The translations under genes were made by a program, and so were the position numbers. The notes beneath the pieces were generated by a model. That model worked only from the letters and a program-made list of their open reading frames with translations, searched no databases and was not told the origin of the DNA. DNA of 64,000 nt from CAHJXG01 sp963850595 (lineage in GTDB: Bacteria; Pseudomonadota; Alphaproteobacteria; Acetobacterales; Acetobacteraceae): the NCBI GenBank assembly GCA_963850595.1, contig CAWKLS010000005.1, positions 186,001-250,000 on the forward strand. The letters are read 5' to 3'. This document shows, piece by piece, positions 9,532-18,924 of the stretch (its first letter is position 1; every line of letters starts with the position of its first letter).

Positions 9532-9805
9532 ATAACCCGAAATTATCATCTAACTATTATCAGAAGGGTTATCCGAGAGTTTCCTGACAAATATTGATTG
9601 TCCAGACGTGATAGCGGCATCAAAGTGGAAGGTTTACCGAAGCGGAAGGATTTTTGCGTGGCGCAGCAGCAAAATTTCGAGCGGGCCGCCGTTCCAGCTT
9701 TCGCTATAACGGATCGCGCGCCGGGCTGCCGTATCGTTTGGTAGAGCCGAGACGCCTCCGCAGACGGCCGGAGCGACCAATGCCGGGCCGGTTACTGGGC
9801 CGGGA
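9532..9805. other. Intergenic region upstream of the GGDEF/EAL gene
   Basis: This 274-base gap starts with an AT-rich stretch (9535-9600), which would suit a promoter, and then returns to high GC. I see no gene, convincing hairpin or repeat. Confidence 0.4.
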
Positions 9806-12439
9806 TTGGGACAATGCGGCCCGTTGCAGGCCGGGTTCGAGTGCGCGCGATCATCTCAGAGCCTGAGCCTGATTGTGGTTGCGATGGCCCTGGTCTGGGC
9901 AAGCGTCGGCGTTCTGCTGCAGCAGCAATATGCGGCGGCCTCGCCAGGAATGCGCTGGAGGACACCGGCAACATGGCGCTGGCGTTCGAGGAGAGCGTCA
10001 ACCGCACCCTCGCGTCGGTCGATCAGATGCTGCTGTTCGTGCGCACCGCCTATGCCAGTGATCCCGCGCATTTCGAGTTGCAGCGCTGGGCCGAGGCAAG
10101 CCACCTGGTCAATGACTTGACTTTCCAGGTGTCGATCATCGACCGGTCAGGGTTTCTGGCATCGACCAGCTTAGGACTGCCGCAGCACTCGATCAACCTG
10201 CGTGACCGCGAGCATTTTCGAACTCAAATGGATGCTGCGACGGATGCGCTGTTCATCAGCAAGCCACTGATCGGCCGGGAGTCGGGAAAGTGGTCGGTGC
10301 AGTTCTCGCGCAAGCTGCTTGACCCCGATGGCTCATTCGCCGGCGTCGTCGTGGTTTCGTTCGACCCATACTGGCTGACGCAGTTCTACAACTCGATCAA
10401 CATCGGGCACGGCGTCCTGATTGTGGTCGGGACCGATGAGGTCGTTCGCGCCTCGGCGCCAGCGAACCCGCAAGCCCTCGGCTTCAAAATTGCAGAACCA
10501 GCCTTGTTCTCTCTAGGCGCGTCATCCAGCCAGGGAGTCTACGAGTCTGAAAGCGAGATCGACGGGATACGGCGGGTCTTCAGCTTCAGGCGGCTGGAGA
10601 ATTACCCGCTGCTCGTCGCCGTCGGCGAAGACAAAAACAGGTGTTCACCGTGTTCTGGCGCTATCTCCCTGAGTATTTGCTCGGCGGAGCAGTGTTCACC
10701 ATCCTGATCCTGATCATCAGCTTCGTTCTCGTCCGTCAAAAATTGCAGCTCGTGTTCTCCCAGCAGGCCTTCACCGACACGCTGGACAACATCAGCCAGG
10801 GCATCATCATGGTCGATGCTCAGCGCCGGGTGCCGGTGATCAACCGAAGGGTCATGGAATTGCTGGGCCTCCCGGCCGAGCTGTATGCAAGGCTGCGCAG
10901 CTTCGACGAGATCCTGAACTGGCAGCTTGACCAAGGTGAGTTCGGACCAGGCGGGGACGCCGCCAGCGGGTTCCGGTCGTTTGTCGAGCATGGCGGCCTC
11001 GATGCGCACCCGCTCTACGAACGCACGCGCGACAATGGGACGGTGCTCGAAGTGCGCACGAACCTCATGCCGGACGGCCGCGCGGTCCGCACTTTCACCG
11101 ACATCACCGAACGCAAGCGGTCCGAGGCGCAGATCACCTTTCTGGCGCATCATGACGTGCTGACCGGCCTGGCAAACCGTGCGGCGTTCCACGCCCGGCT
11201 TCAACAGGCCCTGGGCCTCGCCACCCAAAGCACCGGTCAGTTCGCTGTCCTGTGCCTCGACCTGGACAGGTTCAAGCTCATCAACGACCTGCATGGCCAC
11301 GCCAGCGGCGACATCCTGCTGCAGCAGGTCGCCGAGCGCCTGCGCAGGACCGTCCGCACCGAGGACCTGGTCGCGCGCCTCGGCGGTGACGAGTTCGCGA
11401 TCCTGCAGTCGGACGTGCGCCAGCCAGAGGCCGCGATACAGCTCGCGACCCGCATGGTGCACAGCCTCGCCGAACCTTTCGAGATCGACGGCAGGCCAAT
11501 GTCGGTCGGCACCAGCATCGGCGTCGCATTGTGTCCCGCCCACGGTCATTCGGCAGATATCTTGATGAAAAATGCGGATGCGGCGCTGTATCGCGCCAAG
11601 GAGAGTGGACGCAGCGTCTACCGAATGTTCGACCCAGCGATGAACATCCGGGTCCACGAGCGCCGCCTGCTTGAGAACGACCTGCGGTCTGCGATGAACG
11701 CCGGACAGTTCACCCTGTTCTACCAGCCGATCTGGGACGTGGAGCGGGACCGGCTCTGCGGCTTCGAGTCGCTGCTGCGCTGGTTCCACCCAGAGCGTGG
11801 GATCATCCCACCGTCCGAATTTATCGCACTCGCGGAGGAGATCGGCATCATTCGTCAGATCGGGCCCTGGGTGCTCAGGACCGCCTGCGCCGAGGCGAGC
11901 GGGTGGCCAGCCGGGCTGCGGCTCTGCGTGAACCTCTCGCCCATCCAATTCCTCGATGACGACCTCCCCGAGCAGGTCAACGACATCGCCCGGCAAACCG
12001 GTCTCGGTCCCGAACGGCTGGAACTTGAGATCACCGAAAGCGTGCTGATCGAGGACGCTCAGCACGTGCTGGGGCTGACGCGGCGCCTTCGCGACTACGG
12101 GGTCAGGATCGCGCTGGACGACTTCGGCGCCGGCTATTCGAGCCTGAGCTACCTTCGGCGTTTTCCTTTCGACACGATCAAGATCGATCGGTCCTTCGTG
12201 CAGGAGATCGTCGATAACACGACGACGCACGCCATCGTCGGCAGTCTTCTCACCCTCGGCCACAGCCTCAACCTCCAGGTCATCGCTGAGGGGGTGGAGA
12301 CGCGGGCGCAGCTCGAGGCGCTCCAGCGGCTCCGTTGCCGCTAATCCAGGGTTTTCTGCTCGGGCCTCCGGTCGCAGCGGCCGAGCTGCCCAGATTGATC
12401 GCGGCGAACAGTCTGGACGCGCTGCGGACAACCCCATGA
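9806..12439 (+). pseudogene. Membrane PDC/PAS/GGDEF/EAL cyclic-di-GMP protein, frameshifted
   Basis: A cyclic-di-GMP turnover protein. In order: an N-terminal membrane helix (SLSLIVVAMALVWASVGVLL), a PDC-type sensor domain (about 9965-10630), a second helix (AVFTILILIISFVLV), a PAS-like domain, GGDEF (11382-11396, intact motif) and EAL. The EAL signature reads ESLLRW, with DDFGAGYSSLSYL and AEGVET present, so phosphodiesterase activity is plausible. Frame changes occur near 9930 and 10640. A TAA at 12342-12344 results from a missing base, because the C-terminus IQGFLLGPPVAAAELP continues to a stop at 12437-12439. That stop overlaps the pxpB start (ATGA). The true start is unclear; TTG at 9806 is one option. 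Confidence 0.75.
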
Positions 12440-13158
12440 CGGCCCCGCTCCGGTTCCTGCCGGTGGGCGACACGGCGCTGTCAGTTGAGTTCGGCAGCAC
12501 CATCGAGCCTGACATCAACGATCGCGTCATGGCATTTGACCGGGCGGTCACGGCAGCCGGACTGCCGGGGATCGTCGAGACGGTGCCGAGCTATCGTGCC
12601 CTGTTGGTCGAGTATGAGCCACGCCAGCTGTCCTTTGACGCCCTTGTCGCGCACCTGCTTGCAATGGACGTGAAGGCGATGAGCGAATTGTCTCCGGCGC
12701 CGCGCCGCTGGATCGTCCCAGTGGCGTATGGACAGGGATTTGGCGAGGACCTTCCTGAGGTCGCCAAACGTCGGAATCTCAGTGCCGAGGCGGTGATTGC
12801 CGCGCATGTTTCCAGCGTCTATCGCGTCTACATGATCGGCTTCGCGCCAGGGTTTGCCTATCTCGGCCGCCTGCCGTCCGAACTGGAACTGCCAAGGCGT
12901 GAGACGCCGCGACTGGGCGTCGCCGAGGGCAGTGTGATGATCGGCGGGCTGCAGACCGCCATCGCGCCTATGGCGATCCCGACCGGCTGGCATGTCCTCG
13001 GCCGCACTCCGCTGCACTGCCTCGATATGCAAAAGCCGAACCCATTCCTGTTTCAACCCGGTGACCGCGTCCGCTTTCGACCGATCGGTCTGCAGGAGTT
13101 CGTGGCACTATCGGCGCGCTCGGCAAAGGGCGATCTGGTGGCGGCGCTGGAGGCATGA
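12436..13158 (+). CDS. pxpB: 5-oxoprolinase subunit PxpB (KipI family)
   Basis: A 240-residue KipI/allophanate-hydrolase-subunit-1 family protein. PxpB and PxpC are two parts of the ATP-dependent 5-oxoprolinase that opens pyroglutamate to glutamate. The family signatures LPVGDTALSVEFG at the N-terminus, MIGFAPGFAYLGRLP (about residues 134-148) and GSVMIGGLQTAIAP are present, with the C-terminal PFLFQPGDRVRFRPI typical of the fold. Length is normal. The stop overlaps the pxpC start (ATGA), so the two are translationally coupled. The first base of its start codon also lies inside the corrected end of the upstream GGDEF/EAL gene. No pxpA (LamB/YcsF) gene is in the window. Confidence 0.9.
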   Translation: MTAPLRFLPVGDTALSVEFGSTIEPDINDRVMAFDRAVTAAGLPGIVETVPSYRALLVEYEPRQLSFDALVAHLLAMDVKAMSELSPAPRRWIVPVAYGQGFGEDLPEVAKRRNLSAEAVIAAHVSSVYRVYMIGFAPGFAYLGRLPSELELPRRETPRLGVAEGSVMIGGLQTAIAPMAIPTGWHVLGRTPLHCLDMQKPNPFLFQPGDRVRFRPIGLQEFVALSARSAKGDLVAALEA

Positions 13159-14159
13159 GCCGTGAGACAGGGTGCCTGGTCGTGCGATGTCCCGGGCCGT
13201 CGATGGCTCTGCGAGACTTTGGACAGCGCAGTTGGCGGCGTTTCGGCGTGCCGACCGGTGGCGTGATGGACCAGGCTTCGGCCATCATCGCCAATACCCT
13301 GGTGGGCAATCCGGCGGATGCGGCGGTCCTGGAGTTCATGCTTTGGGGCGGGATCATCGAGGTGGCAGCGGATAGTTGCCGCCTTGCGATCAGCGGCGGC
13401 CTTTTTCCAATCTCGGCGGCCGGGCAGTGGATGGCCTCAAACCGCTCATTTCGGCTTCGGCGTGGAGACCTGGTGCGTATCGACCCGGCTCCGGAAGCCG
13501 TTTGGGGCTATCTCGCCGTTGCCGGCGGCTTCAAGGTCCCACACACTGCTGAAAGCGCTGCAAATGTTGCAGCGCTCAATCTGGGCGGGCTTACAGGTGA
13601 AGCTATGCAGGAAGAACATGTCTTGCCGCTCAACACGGGCCTGGCGGCATGGGACCCGGATTGGGCGATCTACCGGCGCAGCCGCGCCATCGACGCACCG
13701 ATCCGGGTCGTGCTGGGTCCGCAAGACGACATGTTCAGCCCCAGCGATATCAAGAATTTCCTGGACGGCGCCTGGCGCGTGACGCACCACGCGAACCGTA
13801 TGGGCTATCGGCTGGAGGGGGCAGCGCTCGATGCGGCGTCAGGCGCGACCTTCGTCTCGGACGGGGTGGTGCCGGGCAGCATTCAAGTGCCGGGTTCCGG
13901 CCAGCCCATCGTGCTCATGCGTGATGGGCCGACCACGGGTGGCTATTTGAAGATCGCGTGCGTCATCACCGCGGATTTGGACGCCATGGCGCAGCACGGG
14001 CCGGGCGCACAAGTCCGGTTTGAGGCGATAAGCTTGAGGGCGGCGCAGCGTCTGCGCCAGTCATATTTAGCCGAGCTCGACGGGATGCCCCAGCTTATGC
14101 GGACGATGCCAAAGCCCGAGACCATCACCACAGCGGAAGAGTTTGCACATAACCTGTGA
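13155..14159 (+). CDS. pxpC: 5-oxoprolinase subunit PxpC (biotin-dependent carboxyltransferase family)
   Basis: A 334-residue partner of PxpB in pyroglutamate opening, formerly annotated as allophanate hydrolase subunit 2 or KipA. Family features are the N-terminal DFGQRSWRRFGVPTGGVMDQ (residues 16-35), ANTLVGNPADAAVLEF and the late SDGVVPGSIQVPGSGQPIVL. Length is normal. It is coupled to pxpB by a 4-base overlap and followed after 30 bases by an MFS exporter gene with its own start. It acts in the cytoplasm. The third subunit PxpA must be encoded elsewhere for activity. Confidence 0.9.
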   Translation: MSRETGCLVVRCPGPSMALRDFGQRSWRRFGVPTGGVMDQASAIIANTLVGNPADAAVLEFMLWGGIIEVAADSCRLAISGGLFPISAAGQWMASNRSFRLRRGDLVRIDPAPEAVWGYLAVAGGFKVPHTAESAANVAALNLGGLTGEAMQEEHVLPLNTGLAAWDPDWAIYRRSRAIDAPIRVVLGPQDDMFSPSDIKNFLDGAWRVTHHANRMGYRLEGAALDAASGATFVSDGVVPGSIQVPGSGQPIVLMRDGPTTGGYLKIACVITADLDAMAQHGPGAQVRFEAISLRAAQRLRQSYLAELDGMPQLMRTMPKPETITTAEEFAHNL

Positions 14160-14189
14160 CCTGCCCGCAAAACTTAGGCGTTTATAGAA

Positions 14190-15440
14190 ATGCCGGCTGT
14201 TGTGCTGCTGGGCAACCCAGTATACCGCGCCTTTCTCCTAGCGAGCGTGTCGGAGCGTCTGGGCGCTTCCGCAATGACAGTCCTGTTGGGCTTCCAAATA
14301 TATGATTTGACGCATAATATACTTGATCTGGCATGGCTTGGGTTGCTGGAAGCGATTCCGGGCATCAGCCTCGTCCTTTATGGCGGCCATATCGCTGACC
14401 GCTACAGCCGCCGGCGCATCGTTCTGATCACCGGCGGCCTGCTCGCGATGCTCGCAGGCGGGGTCGCATTAGTCTCGGGCCACGCAGATCAAAATTCCTA
14501 CTACTTCCTGTTGCTCTTGGCATTCCTGGCCGCCGTGGTGCGCGCCTTCGAGGGCCCGGCTGCGTCAGCCCTAGAGGCACAAGTCGTGCCAATCCAGCAT
14601 CTGCTGCCCGGCATCGCTCTGCTCGCCACCATGGGGCGGCTTGCCGATGTGCTGGGACCGGTGGCCGGCGGGCTTGCCTGGGCCGCTCTGGGACCTGCCG
14701 CCGCCTATTTTGCCATCGCGGCGCTGCTCGCTGCGTCGAGTGTCGTCATCTTCCAGGGCGTTCCAGAGCAGGCCTCGCACAATCAGGGGCGACATGCGAA
14801 GGCGACGCACGGGATCGCCCAGGGCGTGCGCTACGTCATGCGCGATCAGGTTTTGCTGGGATCGATGCTCCTGGATCTGTTCGCCGTGTTCTTCGGCGGC
14901 GCCACGGCGCTGCTGCCGGTGTTCGCGACCACCATCCTGCATGTTGGACCAATCGGCTTTGGCTTGCTGCGCTCGGCAAGCGCCATGGGGTCGCTCGCGG
15001 CGGCGCTCATCGCCGGCCGGCTGCTGCCGCAGCGGAAGGCCGGGCATGTATTGCTGGCAGTAATCGCCGGGTTCGGGGTGAGCATCGTGGTATTTGGCCT
15101 GTCCCGCTCGCTGTTGCTGTCGCTTGCGGCGCTGTTTGTGGCCGGGCTATGCGATGGTACCAGCGTGGTGATCCGTCGCGCCATCCTGCGCCTTGCCTCG
15201 CCTGAGGACTTGCGTGGGCGAATCGCCGCGGTCAAATCGGTGTTCGTCGGATCCTCCAACGAGCTCGGAGCTTTCGAGAGCGGGATCGCCGCAACCTTTC
15301 TGGGAGCGTCGGCGGCGGTCTGGAGCGGCGGCCTGATCACGCTTGGGATCGTAGCGGTGACCGCGTGGTGCGCGCCCCGGCTACGCCGGCTGGACCTTGT
15401 CACCTTGGCGCAGGCCAGTTCCGCCGCGAGTTCAGACTGA
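14190..15440 (+). CDS. MFS transporter, EntS-like
   Basis: A 416-residue major-facilitator protein with 10-12 membrane helices in the EntS/MFS_3 group, which includes siderophore and multidrug exporters. N-terminal features are the cytoplasmic loop GGHIADRYSRRRIVL (residues 67-81), a relaxed form of the MFS motif A, and AAVVRAFEGPAASAL. The second half contains LRSASAMGSLAAALIAGRL and RRAILRLASPEDLRGRIAAV, both characteristic of the EntS group. No siderophore synthesis genes are nearby, so the substrate is open. It begins 30 bases after pxpC on the same strand and may be co-transcribed with it. Confidence 0.8.
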   Translation: MPAVVLLGNPVYRAFLLASVSERLGASAMTVLLGFQIYDLTHNILDLAWLGLLEAIPGISLVLYGGHIADRYSRRRIVLITGGLLAMLAGGVALVSGHADQNSYYFLLLLAFLAAVVRAFEGPAASALEAQVVPIQHLLPGIALLATMGRLADVLGPVAGGLAWAALGPAAAYFAIAALLAASSVVIFQGVPEQASHNQGRHAKATHGIAQGVRYVMRDQVLLGSMLLDLFAVFFGGATALLPVFATTILHVGPIGFGLLRSASAMGSLAAALIAGRLLPQRKAGHVLLAVIAGFGVSIVVFGLSRSLLLSLAALFVAGLCDGTSVVIRRAILRLASPEDLRGRIAAVKSVFVGSSNELGAFESGIAATFLGASAAVWSGGLITLGIVAVTAWCAPRLRRLDLVTLAQASSAASSD

Positions 15441-15638
15441 AATCGAATTGAGGGGCAATGGCTCAACCACTGGCGCATCGCCCTCGCACAGCGGAAATAC
15501 CAAGTAGGTTGTGAGGGACTGAGCGGGGTCGGACTGCTGACCGCCTGTTTTACCCAACCTGAGACCGATCCAAAAATTACGATCCGCCGCTGCCGTGCTA
15601 AGCACGAAGCAAAGGCGCCGGGCGCAAGGGAGACTTTG

Positions 15639-17051
15639 ATGCAAGACATGGTTTCTGCGGATCGGTCAGCCGTTCCAGGCCGGGCGACCCCTGCCAGCAT
15701 TCCTGACCTCGCAGCACGCATCAACATCCCCAACAGGCTCGAACGCCTGCCGATGACGAATTATCAGCGGCGGATCTTCGCCATCATCGCCTCCGCGTGG
15801 CTGGTGGACCAGGTCGATGTGGCGCTGCTCACCTTCCTGCTCGGCACCATCGTGGTCGCGTTCGGACTGTCGCCGATGCAGGCCGGCCTGCTCGCCTCCA
15901 TGACCTTCGCCGGGCAGTTCGTCGGCAACATCGCCGCCGGGCTCGCCGCTGACCGCTATGGGCGGCGCAGCGTGTTCCAGGTCACGATGGTGGTCTGGGG
16001 CCTGGCCAGCTTCCTCGCTGCCGGCGCCTGGAGCGCGGGTACGTTGATGTTCTGCCGGTTCCTGATCGGCGTCGGGGTGGGCGGCGAGGCGCCGGTGGCG
16101 CAGGCCATGGTCTCCGAGCTCGTTCCCGCCAACGTCCGCGGCAAATACATCGCGTTCATGGAAGGGTTCTGGGCGGTCGGCTACGTGCTTTCGGGTGCGA
16201 TCAGCTTCTTCATCCTGCCGCATCTGGGCTGGCGGTGGGTGTTCGTCGTCGTCGGCTCACTCTCGCTCGTGGTGCTGCTGGTGCGGCGCGGCATGCCGGA
16301 GTCGCCGCGGTGGCTTGCCGAGCGTGGACGCTTCGATGAGGCCGACGCCGTGATGCGTCATATGGAAACCGAGGTCGAGCGGCACAGCGGCCGGCCGCTG
16401 CCGCCGCCAGCGGCGTTCGAGGTGCCCCAGCATGTGGAGCACTCCAGTTCGCTCGCCACGGTGTTCTCGCGCGAATATGCACAGCGCACGACGATGGCGT
16501 TCGGGATGTGGTTCTTTGCCCTGATCGGCTTCTTCGGCCTCAACTCCTGGATCGCCATCCTGCTGCGCGAGCATGGGTTCACCATCATCGGCTCGGTGGG
16601 CTTCGTCACCCTGATCACCACCGGGGGCATTCCCGGCTTCTTCACCGCGGCTTGGATGCTGGAGCGGGTTGGCCGCAAGCCGACCACGGCGCTGTTCCTG
16701 CTCGCGTCGGCGGCTGCAGCTTGGCTGTATGGGAATTCGACCGACCAGACCCTGCTGTTCGCCAGCGGCTTCGTCATGCAGTTCTTCATGTTCGGCATGT
16801 GGAGCTGCCTCTATGCCTACACGCCGGAGCTCTATCCGACCCGGGCGCGCTCCACCGGCGCCGGCCTTGCCTCCGCGGCGGGACGTCTTGGCGCTATCCT
16901 TGGCCCGGTCGTCGTGCCGATGCTGGTGCGCGTCGGCGGGCAAGCGGCGGCATTCGAGGTCGGCGCGGCCGGATTCGCCATCGCGGCGGTGCTCGTGCTG
17001 GTGCTGGGCGTGGAGACCAGGGGCAAGGTGCTGGAGGTGGTGTCCGCTTGA
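15639..17051 (+). CDS. MFS transporter, sugar/aromatic acid porter type
   Basis: A 470-residue major-facilitator transporter of the metabolite:proton symporter type. The ATG at 15639 is preceded by AAGGGAGA at a suitable distance. The first 35 residues are hydrophilic; membrane segments start at RRIFAIIASAWLVDQVDVAL. MFS motif A is present as GLAADRYGRRSVF (residues 105-117). PESPRWLAERGRFDEAD after helix 6 and ELYPTRARSTGAGLASAAGRLG in the second half are hallmarks of the sugar-porter/organic-acid branch. The substrate cannot be told. It is preceded by a 198-base gap and ends 54 bases before the convergent maf gene. Confidence 0.85.
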   Translation: MQDMVSADRSAVPGRATPASIPDLAARINIPNRLERLPMTNYQRRIFAIIASAWLVDQVDVALLTFLLGTIVVAFGLSPMQAGLLASMTFAGQFVGNIAAGLAADRYGRRSVFQVTMVVWGLASFLAAGAWSAGTLMFCRFLIGVGVGGEAPVAQAMVSELVPANVRGKYIAFMEGFWAVGYVLSGAISFFILPHLGWRWVFVVVGSLSLVVLLVRRGMPESPRWLAERGRFDEADAVMRHMETEVERHSGRPLPPPAAFEVPQHVEHSSSLATVFSREYAQRTTMAFGMWFFALIGFFGLNSWIAILLREHGFTIIGSVGFVTLITTGGIPGFFTAAWMLERVGRKPTTALFLLASAAAAWLYGNSTDQTLLFASGFVMQFFMFGMWSCLYAYTPELYPTRARSTGAGLASAAGRLGAILGPVVVPMLVRVGGQAAAFEVGAAGFAIAAVLVLVLGVETRGKVLEVVSA

Positions 17052-17105
17052 CCGACGGGGGTCACGCATCCAGCGTCCGACAGCAGCCGGGCGCCAGCCA
17101 CTCCA

Positions 17106-17717
17106 CTAGCTCGCGACAACGCCGTGCTGGCGCAGGAAGCCCAGCAGCGGCAGCAGCGGCAAGCCCAGGATGGCGGCGTGCTCGCCCTGCACGTCGTCGA
17201 ACAAATGGATGCCCAGCCCTTCCAGCCGGTATGCGCCGACGCAGGCCAGGATGGCGTCGCCCTCCGAGGCCAGGTATTCGTCCAGGAACGCATCACTGAA
17301 CCCGCGCATGCGCAGGCGAGGTTCGGTGACATGCCGCCAGACCTCCTGGCCACCACGCACGCAGACCACGGCGGTGACGAGGCGATGCGTCTGGCCGCGC
17401 AGGGCCTGGAGCTGGGTGCGGGCGCCATCAAGGTCGGCCGGCTTGTCGAACCAGGTCTCATCGCATACCAGGATCTGATCGGCGCCGATCACCAGCGCGT
17501 CGGGATCGCGGATGCGGCGCGCCTTCAGCCCAGCGAGGGTCAGCGCGGCCCCGGCGGCGTCGGCCCCCTCCGCCCGGCAGGCCTGCTTCACCGCCGCCTC
17601 ATCCACCCGCGCGGGCCGGGCCTCGAAGCGCAGCCCGGCCGCGGTCAGCAACGCGGCACGGGCCGTCGATTGGCTGGCCAGGACCAATGGCGGAGCCCCC
17701 GCCGGCGCTTGGATCAT
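17106..17717 (-). CDS. maf: Maf-like nucleotide pyrophosphatase
   Basis: A 203-residue Maf-family nucleoside-triphosphate pyrophosphatase, a house-cleaning enzyme that hydrolyses non-canonical or modified nucleotides. LVLASQSTARAALLTAAG at the N-terminus is the family's substrate-binding loop (SxSxxR type), and ALVIGADQILVCD gives the conserved acidic residue. The start at 17717 overlaps the upstream ppsR stop (ATGA), so the two are coupled. The frame can be extended upstream to 18050 but only as antisense to ppsR. This gene order beside hemE is widely conserved in alphaproteobacteria. Confidence 0.9.
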   Translation of the reverse strand: MIQAPAGAPPLVLASQSTARAALLTAAGLRFEARPARVDEAAVKQACRAEGADAAGAALTLAGLKARRIRDPDALVIGADQILVCDETWFDKPADLDGARTQLQALRGQTHRLVTAVVCVRGGQEVWRHVTEPRLRMRGFSDAFLDEYLASEGDAILACVGAYRLEGLGIHLFDDVQGEHAAILGLPLLPLLGFLRQHGVVAS

Positions 17718-18604
17718 GGCGTCGGCAGCTCGGGCGGCAGCGGCACGGGCGGGGGAGGGACGGCTGCCGCCTCCTTGCGCCGGCGCTCGTGCCAGGCGTC
17801 CATGAGCTGGAGGACGGTCGCCGCTGTCTCCTCGATCGAGCGCCGGGTCACGTCGATCACCGGCCAGCCGCGGCGCGTGCACAGGCGCCGCGCCCATAGC
17901 AGCTCGCCGCGCACCGCCTCGACGTCCACGTAGTCGCTGGTGTCCTGCCGCACCCGGCCGGTGTCGTTGCCGGCGGCGATCAGCTTCAGCCGGTGCCGGC
18001 GGATTTCGATCAGCGCCGGCGGGTCGAGCGTGAGGCCGATCACCGGACACGTCGGCGCCTCCAGTCCCGGCGGGTCCGGCGTGCCCGGCACCAACGGCAC
18101 GTTGGCCGCCTTCACGCCGCGGTTGGCGAGGTAGAACGAGGTTGGGGTCTTCGAACTGCGTGACACGCCCACCAGCACGACGTCCGCGGAGGCAATGCCC
18201 GCTTGTGCTTGACCATCGTCATGCGCCAGCACGTAGTGCATCGCGTCGATCCGGCGGAAATAGTCGGCGTCCAGCACGTACTGCCGTCCTGGCCGGGACT
18301 GCGCCTGGGTGCCGATATGGTCCTGCAGCAGCGCCAGCACCGGCTCCAGCACATTCAGCACCGATACGCCGAGCCGCAGGCACGTCGTCTCGAGGTCGTT
18401 GCGCAGCGCCTTGTCGATGACGGTGGACAGCACGGGGCCAGGCTCGGCCTCGATCCCCTCCAGCACGCGGTGTAGCTGGAAGCGGGTGCGGATCAGGCTC
18501 CAGCGGTGATAGACGATGGAGGCGTGCTCGAACTGCGAGACGGTGGCGCGGGCGATGCTGTTCAGGGTCTCGCCGGTGGCGTCGGACACCAGATGCAGGT
18601 TCAT
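17714..18604 (-). CDS. ppsR: Bifunctional kinase/pyrophosphorylase regulating PEP synthase or PPDK (DUF299)
   Basis: A 296-residue member of the DUF299 family, which phosphorylates (using ADP) and dephosphorylates pyruvate phosphate dikinase or PEP synthetase, switching gluconeogenic PEP formation. MNLHLVSDATGETLNSIAR is the conserved N-terminus and GVSRSSKTPTSFYLANRG (about residues 148-165) is the P-loop region. YVDVEAVRGELLWARRL and WPVIDVTRRSIEETAA mark the C-terminal part. A proline-rich tail (about 15 residues) follows. The gene reads leftward from the presumed origin region, divergent from hemE, and is coupled to maf. Confidence 0.9.
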   Translation of the reverse strand: MNLHLVSDATGETLNSIARATVSQFEHASIVYHRWSLIRTRFQLHRVLEGIEAEPGPVLSTVIDKALRNDLETTCLRLGVSVLNVLEPVLALLQDHIGTQAQSRPGRQYVLDADYFRRIDAMHYVLAHDDGQAQAGIASADVVLVGVSRSSKTPTSFYLANRGVKAANVPLVPGTPDPPGLEAPTCPVIGLTLDPPALIEIRRHRLKLIAAGNDTGRVRQDTSDYVDVEAVRGELLWARRLCTRRGWPVIDVTRRSIEETAATVLQLMDAWHERRRKEAAAVPPPPVPLPPELPTP

Positions 18605-18924
18605 GTGCGGTGGTTCCGTTTTTCAGAGGAGCGGGATTGTGGGGATAGCGGGGACAAGTCGGTTTTTGCGGGAGGCGTGCATGAGTCGGTCGGGTGAGCG
18701 GGGATGCTTGGCGGAATGGCGGGTACTGGGGATAGTACGCGGGTGCATCGTGTACGGGAATGGGGTACCCGAAAGCCTTCGGCCAAAAACAATGGCTTGC
18801 CAGAGTCCTGGGCTGTGGGCATGAGGGGGATAACTCGGGGATAACCGGGTACCCCTGGTTTAACAGGCCCTACGACTTCCCCCATGACTCATAAATTCTT
18901 TTTCTTAAACAGTAAGAGCGCATA
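18605..18924. other. ppsR-hemE intergenic region, candidate chromosomal origin (oriC)
   Basis: This 320-base gap separates leftward maf-ppsR from rightward hemE. In Caulobacter and Rickettsia the replication origin lies at this conserved position. It holds four GGGGATA elements in one orientation at 18641, 18728, 18826 and 18837; the last two extend to GGGGATAAC and are 11 bases apart. These resemble the TGTGGATAA form of a DnaA box but none is canonical. A perfect 5-base inverted repeat (18723-18727/18734-18738) flanks the second element, and GGGTACCC occurs at 18763 and 18847. An AT-rich stretch follows (18885-18920), next to hemE. Promoters for both flanking genes must also lie here. Confidence 0.5.

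Noticed and set aside
10602..12551. 649-residue minus-strand frame
   Set aside because: It is antisense to the GGDEF/EAL gene, whose domains are unmistakable; no family resemblance in the antisense product.
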